64,000 nucleotides of DNA from Azolla caroliniana (taxonomy: Eukaryota; Polypodiophyta): assembly GCA_043228905.1 (NCBI GenBank), contig JBHGNT010000020.1:8990001-9054000 (forward strand), read 5' to 3'. Shown in pieces: positions 47,276 to 58,650 of this stretch. Position numbers and translations under genes: made by a program. Position 1 is the stretch's first letter; each line of letters begins with the position of its first letter. The notes below the pieces were generated by a model, which was not told where the DNA came from, searched no databases, and saw only the letters and a list, made by a program, of their open reading frames with translations.

Positions 47276-48939
47276 CTAGTGCGGCCTCGAATAGTGGCTC
47301 TCCGCCAACTCATCTTCCAGCGCCATGTCCTCTATGTGCGTCGTCCGCACCTCCACCAGCTTCTCCGGTTCTGTCTCCGTCGACAACCTCTTCCTCTTCA
47401 CCAAGTCTACGATGGAGTCGTGGAACTCCTTCTTGACGATCCCGAGCACTTCCCTCAGCGATAACTCCACCTTGCTGTCGAGGATTCGTTCTTCCAGGAC
47501 CTTTCGCAGGTCCGTGGATCTTTCGATTTCTGTGCCCAGCCAGTACCCGCCGTTCTTGGGATTATCCTGGGCGCCGGCTACAACGGCCTCATTCCGTCTT
47601 TGCCTGAATTGAGTTTCATATCACTGCGAGGGCCCGACCCCTCCGGTTTTCTCTACCTGCTTGTCCTCCACCAGAGCCTCGTAGTTTTGACAAGCGGCTT
47701 CGACGAAGCCCGTCTTTTCTTCCACCGGGCCACTCCACCTGGTTACCTCCCGGACCCGTTTTTCCGCGCGGTCCACCTCTTCTTTCCTCAGCCGTGCGCC
47801 GGAGAGGCCTTCCAGCATCGTCGGCCAGAACCCGGCTTTGTTCGTCTTCGGGGCCTCGCCTCCTCCGACCCGAATACCAGCTGACGCCGAGTAGTGGACA
47901 GTCTCCGCGTGACAAGCCGCCGCCTCCTCCATCAGCCTTTTCATACCCCCTCGCCCGACGTTCAGGTTCAGGGCCCTCCGGGTCTCGCTGGCGTGCACCC
48001 GACCGTTCCACAGGTACACCACGTTGCTTCTCATCGCCTCGGCGAAGTCCCCGTAGTCCTTTCGGATGTGCCCAACCGCGTCACACCACATGCACCTATT
48101 TCAGCCAGAGGTCGTCGGTCACGGGCCTGTTCGCCACCATCCCTCCGTGCCTGGAGATCCCTTACCATCCGTGTCAGCTCCTCCAGAGTTGCTCCCCCGG
48201 ACGAGCCCTTGACAACGCCGGTTGAAGCCGACCCGGTCTCGAGCCAATCTCGGGTCTCTTCCCTTCGCGTCGGTGGTGTTGGCTCGAGCTTCTTTGCTGC
48301 GACAGAGCCCGCCCCTGTCGACCCTTTGTCAATCCATTCCCGCCGTTTGTCGAAACGGCCACAGACCCTTTTCACCACGGCCCAGTCGGCTGTCAGCCCG
48401 TCATCAATCTCCAATAGGAGGCCTACCTGCTCCCGATCCTGCTCGTCAACTGACTTAACAAACAATAGGACACGGCTTGTGTCCAGAACGGTCCGATCAA
48501 GCACCGAGAGGCGCGCGAAGCGTTTCTCAAACTCCCGAAGGAGCACTGACGTGTTCCTTCCTTTGTCGGGGGTCTCCACCCACTCCATGAAGTCCTGCTT
48601 CGAAAGTCAAAGCGCATCTTCAAGCCCGTATCTTTCGAGGAGCCGACCTTTGAACTCCTCCCAGGTCCGGCTCTCGGCCCGTACCTCGAGCACCTCCGTA
48701 TGGATACCCGGCATCGCCACTCGAGGGAATCCGGCTAGACGCCTCTCTTCCGGGATGTCCCTCATTACCATCTCAGCCCGGTAGGACGCCAAGTAGCTCG
48801 TGGCATCCTTTCCACTAAACCAGTCGATCGTACCGACAACCGCCTCGATAGCCCTATCAAGGGCGTCGGTGCCTTCGCGTGCACTCACTATACGGTCTAC
48901 AGCTGAAGCCATGGCCTCTGGAAGGTCCGACCCCCTCAT
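47276..48939 (-). pseudogene. Gypsy gag
   Basis: Pieces on the minus strand: N-terminal domain 48939-48607 (SYRAEMVMRDIPEERR, WEEFKGRLLERYG); capsid part 48588-48031 (VLLREFEKRFARLSVLD); a zinc-knuckle-like MWCDAVGHIRKDYGDF at about 48091, missing the last Cys (Tyr instead); then NLNVGRGGMKRLMEEA and an acidic linker to 47276. Frame breaks lie near 48600 and 48090. Homologous to the gag start of the gag-only element. Confidence 0.8.
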
Positions 48940-48960
48940 CTTCTACTCCTCTGCCGCCTG

Positions 48961-48978
48961 TTCACGTCGGGTTCACCA
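48961..48978 (-). promoter_or_regulatory. Primer-binding site of the gypsy element
   Basis: Minus-strand TGGTGAACCCGACGTGAA, four bases after the LTR end at 48983. Identical to the site at 8859-8876. Confidence 0.7.
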
Positions 48979-48982
48979 AAGA

Positions 48983-49033
48983 TGTCGCGTTGCTACGCGC
49001 GTGCGTGGAGAACAAGGCGGGAGGAATAGGTGA

Positions 49034-49064
<31 letters not shown>

Positions 49065-49651
49065 TTCTCACTCACGTATAGACAAAGAGGCGCACGGGGA
49101 CGCGGCACAACAACACAAGAGACACGAGTTGAGAACACTAGAGTATGTATGTAAATATAGGCATGTATTTGTAAGTATGCAAACGACTCGAACGGTTACA
49201 GCCGATCAGGTCGGCGAGGTGGATGCCGACGCCTGATCACCCACGCACACAAGAGAGCAAGATGGAGATTCTGCCGGAAGCACACGGGCGTTCCACGGAG
49301 CAGAATCAGCCTCCTGAGAACCTGCGCAAAAGAAAGCTATGGAGAATGACAGAGAAGAAGAGCTCGGTCCCAGTCCGACAGCACTTCGTTCCTTCTAGCC
49401 CCCCCTCTTCTCTCCCGTCTCCCTCTCTTTTATAGCTCAAGGAGGGAGGCCGCCTTGCCCGTTTACATCACATTAATTCTCTGTCCTTTCGGACAAAGAT
49501 ACTCCTCGATTCTCCCTATAGAATATTGCTACCTAGGATCTGACCTTTGTGCCTACCTATCTACTATACGACAAGGGACGTGCCCACGTGTAAGGGCTGG
49601 TTCACACACACTATACACAGTTTGCGCCTGGGGACGGTTTTCTTCACGACA
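48983..49651 (-). repeat. 5' LTR of the gypsy element
   Basis: TGTCGCGTTGC to TTCACGACA; minus-strand TATAAAAG at 49427-49434. It has an expanded GA tract at about 49036-49062 and lacks 17 bases present in the partner. Confidence 0.9.
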
Positions 49652-49655
49652 GCGT
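49652..49655. repeat. Target site duplication GCGT, right copy
   Basis: Matches 42601-42604. Four bases, like the ACGT pair of the gag-only element. Confidence 0.8.
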
Positions 49656-52141
49656 AAGCCGTCTCCTTGATTTCCTACGCGGGGAGTGCACGGCCGAGTC
49701 TCCACTACTCACCGGCTCTTCATCGGACTGATCGTACCGATTCAATCGCCCAATCGGTCCACTTAAACGGAGTGAAATCGGAGTCTCTTCGCGGGTCTCG
49801 ATTTCGGGCTCATCTTGAGGCATCTCGGCCTGGCTGACCTCATCGTCAGAACACGGATTGGAGTCGGGGGCTGGTACCAGGACGCGGACTCGTCAAACAC
49901 AATGTCGCGGCTAACACGCGCTTGTCTGGTGCGAGGGTTATAGCACTTATAACCCTTCTGCTCGTCCGACTAACCGACCAAGATGCATTTCTCGGCCTTT
50001 TCGTCCAACTTCCTCCTTTTCTCCTTCGGTACATGCACATACGCAATGCTACCGAACACCCTCAAGTGTCGCAAGTTCGGCTTGGTTCCGAAATATAGCT
50101 CGTGCGCCGACACTTTGTCTTCAATCCGGTTCTGGATGTATACCGCGGTCCTTACTGCCTCGGCCCAGTAGAACTTGGGCAAGCTCTTCTCCTCTAGCAT
50201 TGCCCGTGCCGCTTCCACAACTGACCGATTCTTCCTCTCGACCACGCCGTTCTGCTCCGGCGTGTATCTACAACTGAATTCGCGGCGAATTCCCATTTGT
50301 TGTAGGTAACCGTTGAATTGACCGAAAAAGTACTCTTTCCAGCCATCCGACCGCAGGCACTTGATCTTTCGTCCCGTTTCCATTTCCACGAACCCTTTGA
50401 GGTCCTGGAAATAGTCGAAGACTTCGCTCTTCCTCTCAATGAGGTAGATCCACATGTGTCGCGTGTGGTCATCAATGAAGGAGACGAAATATCGGCTCCC
50501 GCCAAGACTAACGTTTTGTGCCGGCCCCCATACATCGAAGTGTATAAGGTCGAGCTTGTTCCAGCTCCGGTTTCGCTCGTTGGGGAAAGGAAGTCGGTGT
50601 TGCTTCCTGAGCTGGCAGGCTTCACAAATTTATGCCTTTCGGCCACTAAATTTGGGCAATCCAAACACTACCTGTTTCGATTGCAGATCTTGAAGCCACT
50701 GGTAGTTGACGTGGCCTATCTGCTTGTGCCACAAGTTGATGTCCGACTCGGACTTTTGTCCCTTCGCGAACATTGCGGTGCCGCCGTCAGTGGAGTCGAG
50801 GATGAACATCCTCCCGTCTCTACGCCCTTGTGCAATCACACGGCCTTCTTCCTCAATGAAGCACCCGAGGTGTGTAAACCGAACCTCCATCCCTTGGTCG
50901 ACGATCTGTCCGACCGAGACCAAGTTCTTCGTAATTGTTGGAACGTGCAGCACGTTCATGAGTTTCCCTTTTTGCCCGACATGGCTAAGGGGAACTTCTC
51001 CGACATTCGCGATCGTATGCGGAGTGTCGTCTCCAGTTGCGACTACTCCAGGTTGTATCAGTTTTTCAAGGTACGAGAACCACTCCTTATGGCTCGTCAT
51101 GTGGTTTGACGCGCCGGAGTCTACGTAGCACACCTCGTCCGATTTCGGGGTGGTCCATCTCATTGAGTTTGCTTCGTGTCTCATCACGAAGGCAGACCCT
51201 TCTCCGGCTCTCCCGGAGTCTTCGACGTAGTGCGATCGTTGCCGATTTCCCTTGTCAGTATGTCCGGAGCCGTTTCCGGAACCGGTTCTCTCCGAATCGG
51301 CGCGCTTCTTCCAGCACTCACTTTCCCTATGGCCTATCTTGCCACAGTACCAGCACTCCACGATGACCTTCCCTTGCCAGTTCTCATCGCTTCGACTCCC
51401 CCTGTTTCCGGAGGGTTCGGAGTTGCTATAGGCATCACTTCGGTGCCTTCTTCCTTGATCTCGTCGGCCGCCTCCATTGCGCGCCGACTCGCCTCGTCCT
51501 CCACGTCCACGGGGCCTATCTCCCTCCGTGTACAACATTTTGTTGTCGGTGTGCGTGCTTGTAGACGCACCCGCGTGGTTCTCCTCTACTAGGAGCATTG
51601 ACTGTAAGTCGAAAAAGGACAGCGTATTCTCCCAGGTACACACAGCCGTTCGGAACGCTCCAAACTTCGACGCCAAACCTCCGAGACAGATTTGGACCAT
51701 CTCACTCTCCTCGATGTTCACCTCTATGGAGGTGAGGGAGTCGCAGATATCCTTGATCTTCGAGGTATAGTCCGCCACTGACAAGTCGCGTTGTCGTAGG
51801 TTGCTCAACTCCTGTCGAAGTTGAAGCTTCCTGGCTGCGGTGCTCGCGGTGAAAATCTTCTTCAGATTTTCCCACGCACCCTTCGACGTCTTTGCATCCT
51901 GAACATAGCTCAATAGTTGTTCGCCCACACACGACGCGAAGCAGTATAATACCCTGCTCGTCGATTGCTCCCACGACGGGAAGTCTCTGTGTGTCGATTC
52001 GGGTGCCGCGTCATTAGCTCCTTCGACATAACTCCAGTAGCCGTGCCCGAGCAGGTACTGGTGCATCTTGTAGGACCAAGACGCATAGTTGGTTCTGTCG
52101 AGCTTCTCTGTTGGAAGCGAGCTCGCCATGCCTCTATCCAT
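49652..52141 (-). pseudogene. Copia gag, protease and integrase
   Basis: The minus-strand frame starts at ATG 52141 and is open for 503 codons. Residues about 10-195 are the copia gag domain (NYASWSYKMHQYL, WENLKKIF), 263-276 the CX2CX4HX4C knuckle (CWYCGKIGHRESEC), and 341-343 the protease DSG (CYVDSGASNHMTS). The integrase zinc finger starts with WHKQIGH. A TAA at about 50630 replaces an expected Gln; the same frame continues through CQLRKQH into the integrase core (LRSDGWKEYF with Asp, TPEQNGVVERKNR with Glu, to about 49970). After VG a TAG replaces a likely Tyr, and SDEQKGYKCYNP follows. The gypsy insertion truncates it at 49652. Confidence 0.92.
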
Positions 52142-52202
52142 CGTTCTTCTTGTTCTTCTTCGTCAAGCTATGTCGGCTGCAGAGAGGTTCTCAACCCTCG
52201 CA

Positions 52203-52213
52203 CTCTGATACCA
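52203..52213 (-). promoter_or_regulatory. Copia primer-binding site (initiator Met tRNA type)
   Basis: Minus-strand TGGTATCAGAG directly after the LTR end at 52214. This is the standard plant copia primer site, complementary to the 3' end of initiator methionine tRNA. Confidence 0.92.
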
Positions 52214-52627
52214 TGAAAAAAAGGTAGCGTGCGGAAGCAAGTATGAAGACCGAACAAAAGGAAGAAAACTCAGGTTTAATGGAGAGCTTGAGCTTACGCA
52301 GTATACGCGGGAGAGACAGAGGGAGTGAGAGAGAGAAAACACAAGAACTATATTCAACAAAAACTCACTCTCTATTCACAACTCTCTATACAACATATGT
52401 GTGTTCAATGAACACTTTTATACAAGTCCTAGAAGGACTGACCGAAGTACTGACAGTACTTCAATACTCATTAAGAGCTCCTACACTAACTCCCAAATAT
52501 ATTCCGCACGGAATATCTTTCCTAACGGCCTCCCGGTTTACGCATTCGGCCTAACCGATCGGTCCCAACCGATCCGGTCCTCGGCTTCTTCAACCGATCC
52601 GGCCGATGTTGAGCTTGTCTCTCAACA
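52214..52627 (-). repeat. 5' LTR of the copia element (414 bp)
   Basis: Four mismatches to 10917-11330, no indel. Followed on the right by CTTTC (52628-52632), the second target duplication copy. Confidence 0.93.
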
Positions 52628-55222
52628 CTTTCCAAATCCAATATTGTTGCATCACCTAACCTTTTAGGAGTAACCAAATGGTCCCATGAAATCCATGTAA
52701 CTGAAATCATTTCTCCCTTCTGGCACAACATGAACCAAATAGGTTGTAACATGTTTTGTAATGCCTTCTTAGTCCAAGGTAGTAAAGGCAAAAATATAAT
52801 AACATGGGTATCAAGATACATTGCACCACTTTGAGTCGTACATGAAAGGGCCATAATTGAGACTTCCAATACATCAATTTGTCCTTCAATTTACTACCAA
52901 TCCAATCAATCAATTGAGCATTTGTAACATCAACACCCAATGGATAACCCAAATGTCAATAAATTGATGCTCATGTAATCACTGACCCTCGCCATCCCAA
53001 ACATTCCAAATCACTCTCCGTACAAGAAATAAGGCGAACTTCCTCCAATTTATATACAACCCTGAAGCCAAAGCAAATTGATCCCAAACTTGCATACTCC
53101 TTTCAAGATTTTCTTTTGAGGCTTGTAAAAACATAAAAGAATCATCAGTCAATGCTTTTGCCACCAATTGTCCACCAGAAGGAAGATGCAAACCCATAAT
53201 ATCACCATTATCCACAAGATTTAACAACATTACTAACAAAGGATGTATAACAATGGCAAATAACAATGGGCTTAGTGGACATCCTTGCTGCACGGATCTA
53301 GTAAGAAACACTTTCAGAGTAACTCCGCCATTAAGCATCACACGCGAGGTTGCATTTTGCCCTAGCAAAAAGATAAGTCGACACATATGAGGGCCAAACC
53401 CCATATTATACAACACACCTCAAAGGAAATACCAATTAACATGATCATATGCTTTTTCCAAATCTAATTGCACCATAACCATTTCTTGATGTGTATGTCG
53501 AGCATAATCGGTAGCCATTTGAACATTCAAAACATTATGAAATATATTTCTACCTGTAATAAAACCATATTGAGATGGTTGAATAAGTTGAGGTAAGAAC
53601 TTCTGAAGTCTGTTGGATAATATCTTTGCAAACACTTTGTACCAACCCTCCCATCAATGAAATAGGCCTCCATTGATGAAATGACTCCGGAGATGGTACC
53701 TTTGGTATCAATTTGATTAAGCCCACCTTCCAGCTCTCAAGCATGAAACCAAAATCCCAACATTATTGAAACATTTGTGTGAATGGAGTCTTAAGCATGG
53801 CAACATACTTCTTAAAAACTTTGTTTGTAACATCATCCCAACCAGGGCATTTACCATTTGGAAGATGTAACAATACCTTTTCCACCTCAGCTTCTTCAAA
53901 ATTAGCATCCAATTCTTGACAAATATTTGTATTCACGACACTCCCAATTACATTATAAAACTCTTGTCGTGCTTTCAACAAATCCTCATTAATAATCAAC
54001 TCTGGCCCAATTAAATTCTTAACATGAGTAATACATAACTCAATAACCTTGATTGGGTCTACAACAATGTCATCCCCTATCTTAATTTGTATCACATTTG
54101 AACGACCATACAGTGGTCTTAATCCTTGAAAAAACATATGAGATTGTGATTGATTATTTATAAATTCCTCCTTTAATTGACGTAGTCTTGTCTGTTGATA
54201 ACTTTGACAAGACAAATTCTTCACAATGTCATGTACTTGAACTTGAACATCCAAAAGCTCTTCATTATGCAAATTATTCATCGATAGTATATGAAAACTT
54301 ATCAATCAATTTCGTACATCTTTTAGCATTAGTCATACCATACATACGATGAATATCATTGATGTTTTGTAGTGTTGTATCCCATACATACCATTCTTTT
54401 GAAATAACTTGTTCTGAAAACATGCCAAAATTTTGTTGCATATAGGCATCAAATAAAGAATGTAATAATAAAGAAGAATTAAATCTCAAAGGAACTCGAT
54501 CAAGCAATGTTTTGTACATATCTACCCCAATGTGTTTATTAAACTCAAAACATATGGGAAAATTATTTGATGTCACAACCTCTTGCATAATTGACATACT
54601 AAGCATCTCTGGCAAAAAAGGACTCATCATGCATAACATACATTCTATCTAACCTACTCCATCTTTCCTTGTATTGCATAGAATTAAATGTAAACTCAAC
54701 CTCATTTTGATGCAACCATTTCCATACATCTAACTTCAAAACCTCTAATGCCAATTTGTCCCAAACTACTTGCTCAGGAGAATCCATCAATGAGAATCAT
54801 GAAGTAGATTGTGAAGCATCAACACACATATTAAAATCACCCATTAACAAACCAACACGGCCCACTAATAACCGTGGATACATTGAAGACCATAACTCAA
54901 TGCGTTGATTAACATTATTGGGTGCATAAATTCCTACCAACCATACTTTCATCACCAAAAAACGTCCATATGGATCATTATAGACTATATGTGGATAAAA
55001 CAAATCACGAAAAATCATGACAACCCCTGAGTAATGATGTGATTATTGTCTTGTATAATATGTGGAATATCCACGCAAATGTAACACAGATCTTGCTAAA
55101 TCATGACACTTATGTTCAATTGCACATAAAACGCCCCATTCTTTATCAAATAAAGTTTTCCATAATATATATTTCTTATGAGGAGAAGATGCCCCTCGCA
55201 CATTCCATGATACCACTTTCAT
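52628..55222 (-). pseudogene. LINE ORF2: endonuclease and reverse transcriptase (right half of the split LINE)
   Basis: The minus strand begins at ATG 55222 with MKVVSWNVRGASSPHKK, the start of an APE-type endonuclease, followed by VWLVGIYAPN, LLMGDFN (catalytic Asp/Asn; 55018-54797) and WSRLDRMYV (54790-54599). RT follows: HLPNGKCPGWDDV, QYGFITGRN, VQLDLEKAYDHVNW (53635-53420), SVQQGCPLSPLLF and the catalytic ALTDDSFMF (53416-52979). The frame is broken by several shifts and by a TAA near 55040. It ends at the copia insertion; the C-terminus is at 10916-9802. The order endonuclease, RT, zinc finger is that of plant L1 LINEs. Confidence 0.9.
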
Positions 55223-55455
55223 TTAACACATTTAGTAGAACTTGCTCTTTATGAGCAAGTGTATTCATGAATGTACTAACTACTTGTTCAAGAGCTGCAT
55301 AAGAATTCATGTGTACTACATCCCCCTCCAACAATATTAGGGTTTTGTTGTCTAGCTCCACGAGAACGAAGTACTTGATTTAATTGAGGTCGTACCACCT
55401 TTCTTGAAGAATCGAATTTTAATTAGCTGGACAATCTTTGATTTCACACTTGTTT

Positions 55456-56640
55456 CTACCAAGGATTTTTCTTAAACCCCTCATTCAATCTCAAATTATC
55501 TTTTGGTAATGCCTTACTATTAGTATTTTTTGTGTCCCTTTGTATAGCAACACACTTCCCTTTTATCTTATGCTTCACTTGATGCCACTCTCCATCTTCA
55601 ATATCTGGGTCATCATTAATGCATGCTCCATTCTCCTCCCCAACACCTCTAACATGACCATGAACTTTAGGATCACGCTCTAACCCATGAGATGTTCCCT
55701 CATCCATGACCATATCAACCATTGAGACAATATCTTTCTCAACATCTTCCTTATTTTTCCCTTTGACATTATTTTCTGGGGATAGTTCACCATGATATTG
55801 GCATTCAGCCATAAAATGCCCCAATTTACCACATTTAAGGCAATGTCCTGCAAAAGTCTCCCATTGAACCTTAAAACGAAATCAATGAAATCGAGATGTA
55901 TATATACTCAACCATCCTGGAAGTTTACAACTTGTATCCCATAACATGCAAAATCTACATTTGTTCAACGGATTAACATGAGGAGCAACCAAAACTTTAC
56001 CAATTTGAGACATCAATACTAGTAGTAAATCCCAAAAGAATGAGTTACTACAATCAACGGTCACCCAAATTGGACATTGTTGTTTTAATAAATCTTTATA
56101 ATCCACCATTGGAACTCATTCCATCACATGCACTAATTTTCCATCAAAAAAGAGTGGTACCTTTGCCATCAAAGTCGTACAGTGTTTTGATGATCAAAAA
56201 ACCACATCATAGAAACCTCTTGGACCCACATAGACATCCTCAACACAATTAGCCATTATGAATGAATTCAACCACTACTTAATCCATGATACCAAAGGAA
56301 GTTTGCTAGTGAAATACAAAAATAACACCACAATCATAGAACCTGTCAAAAGTTATTAACATAGACTTGGTCTCCATCACCACCTCTACAAACATCCTCC
56401 TCCACACAATCTTTAGCATCTTTCTCATTTTTTTCCATAAAATTGGAAAGCAAAGCCTTAACAAAATCACAACTATTGTCAATATTATAATTATCTCCAA
56501 TAACATCTTTCCCACCAAGAATTGCAACATATGATGTTTTCTCATGTTCTATAGAATTGATACACTTTTTCCTATTGTAATTTACACAACCATCATTAGT
56601 ACCACATCCATCAACAATCATCAACTCACTTCATGTTGTG
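55456..56640 (-). pseudogene. LINE ORF1, nucleic-acid-binding protein
   Basis: Minus-strand pieces: 56624-56346 (Asp/Asn-rich N-terminus), about 56250-55882 (CPIWVTVDC, LMSQIGKVLVAPH, LPGWLSIY, similar to the DUF4283-type domain of plant LINE ORF1), and a CCHC knuckle C-L-K-C-G-K-L-G-H-F-M-A-E-C at about 55843-55802 followed by an acidic tail to 55456. It lies upstream of ORF2 in the right order. ORF1 proteins bind the LINE RNA. Frameshifts separate the pieces. Confidence 0.75.
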
Positions 56641-56852
56641 TCAACCATCCTAATAGAGATTGAGAGAACTAACTTGAGACGATGACGATTTTCTTGTAGA
56701 TTCTTGTAACGATAACCAAACTTATTGTCCTAATAATCCTTGGATAGCTCTCTGAATGAGCTTCGCAATGAGCCAAAAATCATAAATATCAGAGTTCTGA
56801 GTACAAAGTTACATCAGAAACATGTTTCAACACAATTATTGGAACGTCATCG

Positions 56853-56899
<47 letters not shown>

Positions 56900-56900
56900 A
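56641..56900 (-). other. LINE 5' region and CT microsatellite
   Basis: About 215 bp of 5' leader-like LINE sequence, then (CT)n at about 56857-56896. The LINE thus has CT tracts on both outer sides (9609-9622 and here), as if it inserted within one microsatellite. Confidence 0.6.
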
Positions 56901-57543
56901 TTGAGCCTCGTCTACTCATTCGTGACAATCATATCGACATGTTGGATTTTTGTTATGATTCATATAAACATTTTGCTCTAGGAAGCAAGTTTTTACACTG
57001 TTGGCTTTGGTCTCTTTGGTTTTTCTCCTTTTTAATTTGCCACTAGGAAGCAAGTTTTTACACTGTTGGCTCTGGTCTCCCTTGCAATTGGAGATCAAAT
57101 GCCTTATGTCGACATTTTTCTAGCAGACTAGCAAGCAACAATGTGGGTTGCACAACAAGGACTACAACAATCGAAGGGACGAATGGTTCAGGCAGCCAAC
57201 AAAAAATGGACCATATGAAGAACTACAAAGTTTTAATGGAGTTACTTACAAGCATAGTTCCTAATATTCGTGTACGTCCAATTTGGTGGACGTACACGAA
57301 CGTTGGCATACGTTTGCGTATGATACGCGACATTCATTTGGAAATTATTTTTTTTCCTTTTGGTTTTTTTTCTGATATTCATAATTCGTTGCGAACAGAA
57401 GTGATGTCTGACGTACACACACACACCCTCTCTCTCTCTCTCTCACGAGAACTGACAGATCTTCTTGCTCTACAGAATCCAATACACACACTCAAGGACT
57501 TACAGAGCTTCTCTCTCCCTCACATAAACAAAACCCTTAGCTC

Positions 57544-57544
<1 letters not shown>
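56901..57544. other. Unassigned region with a direct repeat and a perfect hairpin
   Basis: No convincing gene. A 35-bp direct repeat (AGGAAGCAAGTTTTTACACT and onward, one mismatch) lies at about 56979-57013 and 57046-57080. A perfect 14-bp inverted repeat with a 6-base loop lies at 57267-57300. CT-rich microsatellites follow. The 173-codon frame at 57143-57664 runs into CT repeats and is not credible. Confidence 0.5.
57267..57300. repeat. Perfect 14-bp hairpin
   Basis: Arms TTCGTGTACGTCCA and TGGACGTACACGAA around ATTTGG. The right arm is followed by further near-palindromic ACG-rich sequence. Function unknown. Confidence 0.85.
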
Positions 57545-57580
<36 letters not shown>

Positions 57581-57663
57581 GACATACACTCAACCACTAT
57601 CTCCTCACACATGCAAAACAGGGCTTCTCTCTCTAAACCACACACGCTCTCTCTCTCTCTCTG

Positions 57664-58650
57664 ATACATAACCAACCACTTGATAGAATATCCCACCAAG
57701 CCTTTAAGGCTTCTCGAGCACTGTATGAGTCCGGCTATACTAGCTCATGGTATGGCATGATGGTGAGTTGGCTTCTTGCCAACGGTCTAGACATTACTAA
57801 CCTCCCCCCCCTTAAGTACAACCACACGAATGATAACACTTTAATCTCTCATGAGGACCGTAATAAAGTAATACGCCAAGAAATATGGCAAATTTATACT
57901 CGGTATAAATGGATCACCCCACTAGAGCCACTCCCATCTAAAATGTCGTACTATAAGGAACACTTTATGCACTTCTCTGAGTTAGGTTTTATCACGCGCC
58001 CAAAATATCTAGATGTATTCTTACCACATGCACTAAGGGTTGCCATTGGTCAACTTCGAATATCATCTCACCAACTTGAGATTGAGAATGGACGTACTAA
58101 TGGAGTCCCTAGGGAGGAAAGGATATGTAGGTTATGCCACATAGAGATAGAGGATGAGTACCATTTTACATGCAAATGCCCCACCTATGCCGAGATAAGG
58201 GCAAAATACCAAGACATACTTGGTTCCTCTCCCACCCTCCCTAAACTATTAGATACACTAGATATAAAGAAATTAGGTAGATACATCTTAGAATTGAAAC
58301 AACACAGAGAGAATAAATTACAAAACGTTGATAATAATGTTGCTAATGTTTACCAACATATAACAAATGAAGTTTTTCAGGAACAAGGGGAGACAATGAA
58401 TGTCGACACACCTGCACCACTCGAACTTCTCCTTGATAAAGCAGAAAATCAAAGAAGAACCAAACGCCCTCGGATGCCGGGTTTCAAAGCAACTCGACGA
58501 GATGTAGAAGCAATAAAGAAAATAAGGGAACGTGAACTACACCGCCTAGAAGCCATGGCTAGGGCACTCTATGCATCGGGACCATGGGTCACACCCACAC
58601 CAAAAACTTTTGACCTCCCACTTCTTTTTGAGAGACTTGGGTGGAAATGA
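57664..58650 (+). CDS. Non-LTR element polyprotein C-terminus, open frame
   Basis: Open from the 5' truncation (first in-frame ATG 57754) to TGA 58648-58650, about 328 codons. It contains GQLRISSHQLEIENGR, C-x2-C and H-x4-C (CRLC, EYHFTCKC), IRAKYQDIL and a basic C-terminus (NQRRTKRPRMPGFKATRRD). This is the region behind the RT of a LINE; RT and endonuclease are absent. The relative at 4213-4542 shows the same blocks. That the frame has no stop suggests a recent insertion. A captured host gene is less likely given the shared 3' end and duplication. Confidence 0.65.
   Translation: MHNQPLDRISHQAFKASRALYESGYTSSWYGMMVSWLLANGLDITNLPPLKYNHTNDNTLISHEDRNKVIRQEIWQIYTRYKWITPLEPLPSKMSYYKEHFMHFSELGFITRPKYLDVFLPHALRVAIGQLRISSHQLEIENGRTNGVPREERICRLCHIEIEDEYHFTCKCPTYAEIRAKYQDILGSSPTLPKLLDTLDIKKLGRYILELKQHRENKLQNVDNNVANVYQHITNEVFQEQGETMNVDTPAPLELLLDKAENQRRTKRPRMPGFKATRRDVEAIKKIRERELHRLEAMARALYASGPWVTPTPKTFDLPLLFERLGWK

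Larger units (their letters stand above)
42605..49651 (-). mobile_element. Complete but decayed Ty3/gypsy element nested in the copia
   Basis: 7.05 kb with LTRs of 675 bp (42605-43279) and 669 bp (48983-49651), primer site, gag, protease, RT, RNase H and integrase in the Ty3/gypsy order on the minus strand, and a polypurine tract at 43280-43292. Several frameshifts and at least one Trp-to-stop change make it non-functional. It shares control sites and gag with the gag-only element at 4543-9529. Its GC-rich coding DNA contrasts with the AT-rich LINE and array. Confidence 0.92.
10917..52627 (-). mobile_element. Ty1/copia LTR retrotransposon, interrupted twice
   Basis: The minus-strand element has LTRs at 10917-11330 and 52214-52627, an initiator-Met-type primer site, gag-protease-integrase at about 49970-52141, RT-RNase H at 40891-42584, a C-terminal remnant at about 11870-11920 and a polypurine tract next to the left LTR. 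A gypsy element (42605-49651) and a composite insert (about 11921-40892) separate its parts. The outer edges carry a CTTTC duplication in a LINE. It is young by LTR similarity, yet its coding frame already has several stop codons (one TAA near 50630, one TAG after KGYA near 42133). Confidence 0.9.

Noticed and set aside
57143-57664. 173-codon frame before the non-LTR element
   Set aside because: Its second half is translated CT microsatellite; no recognisable domain.
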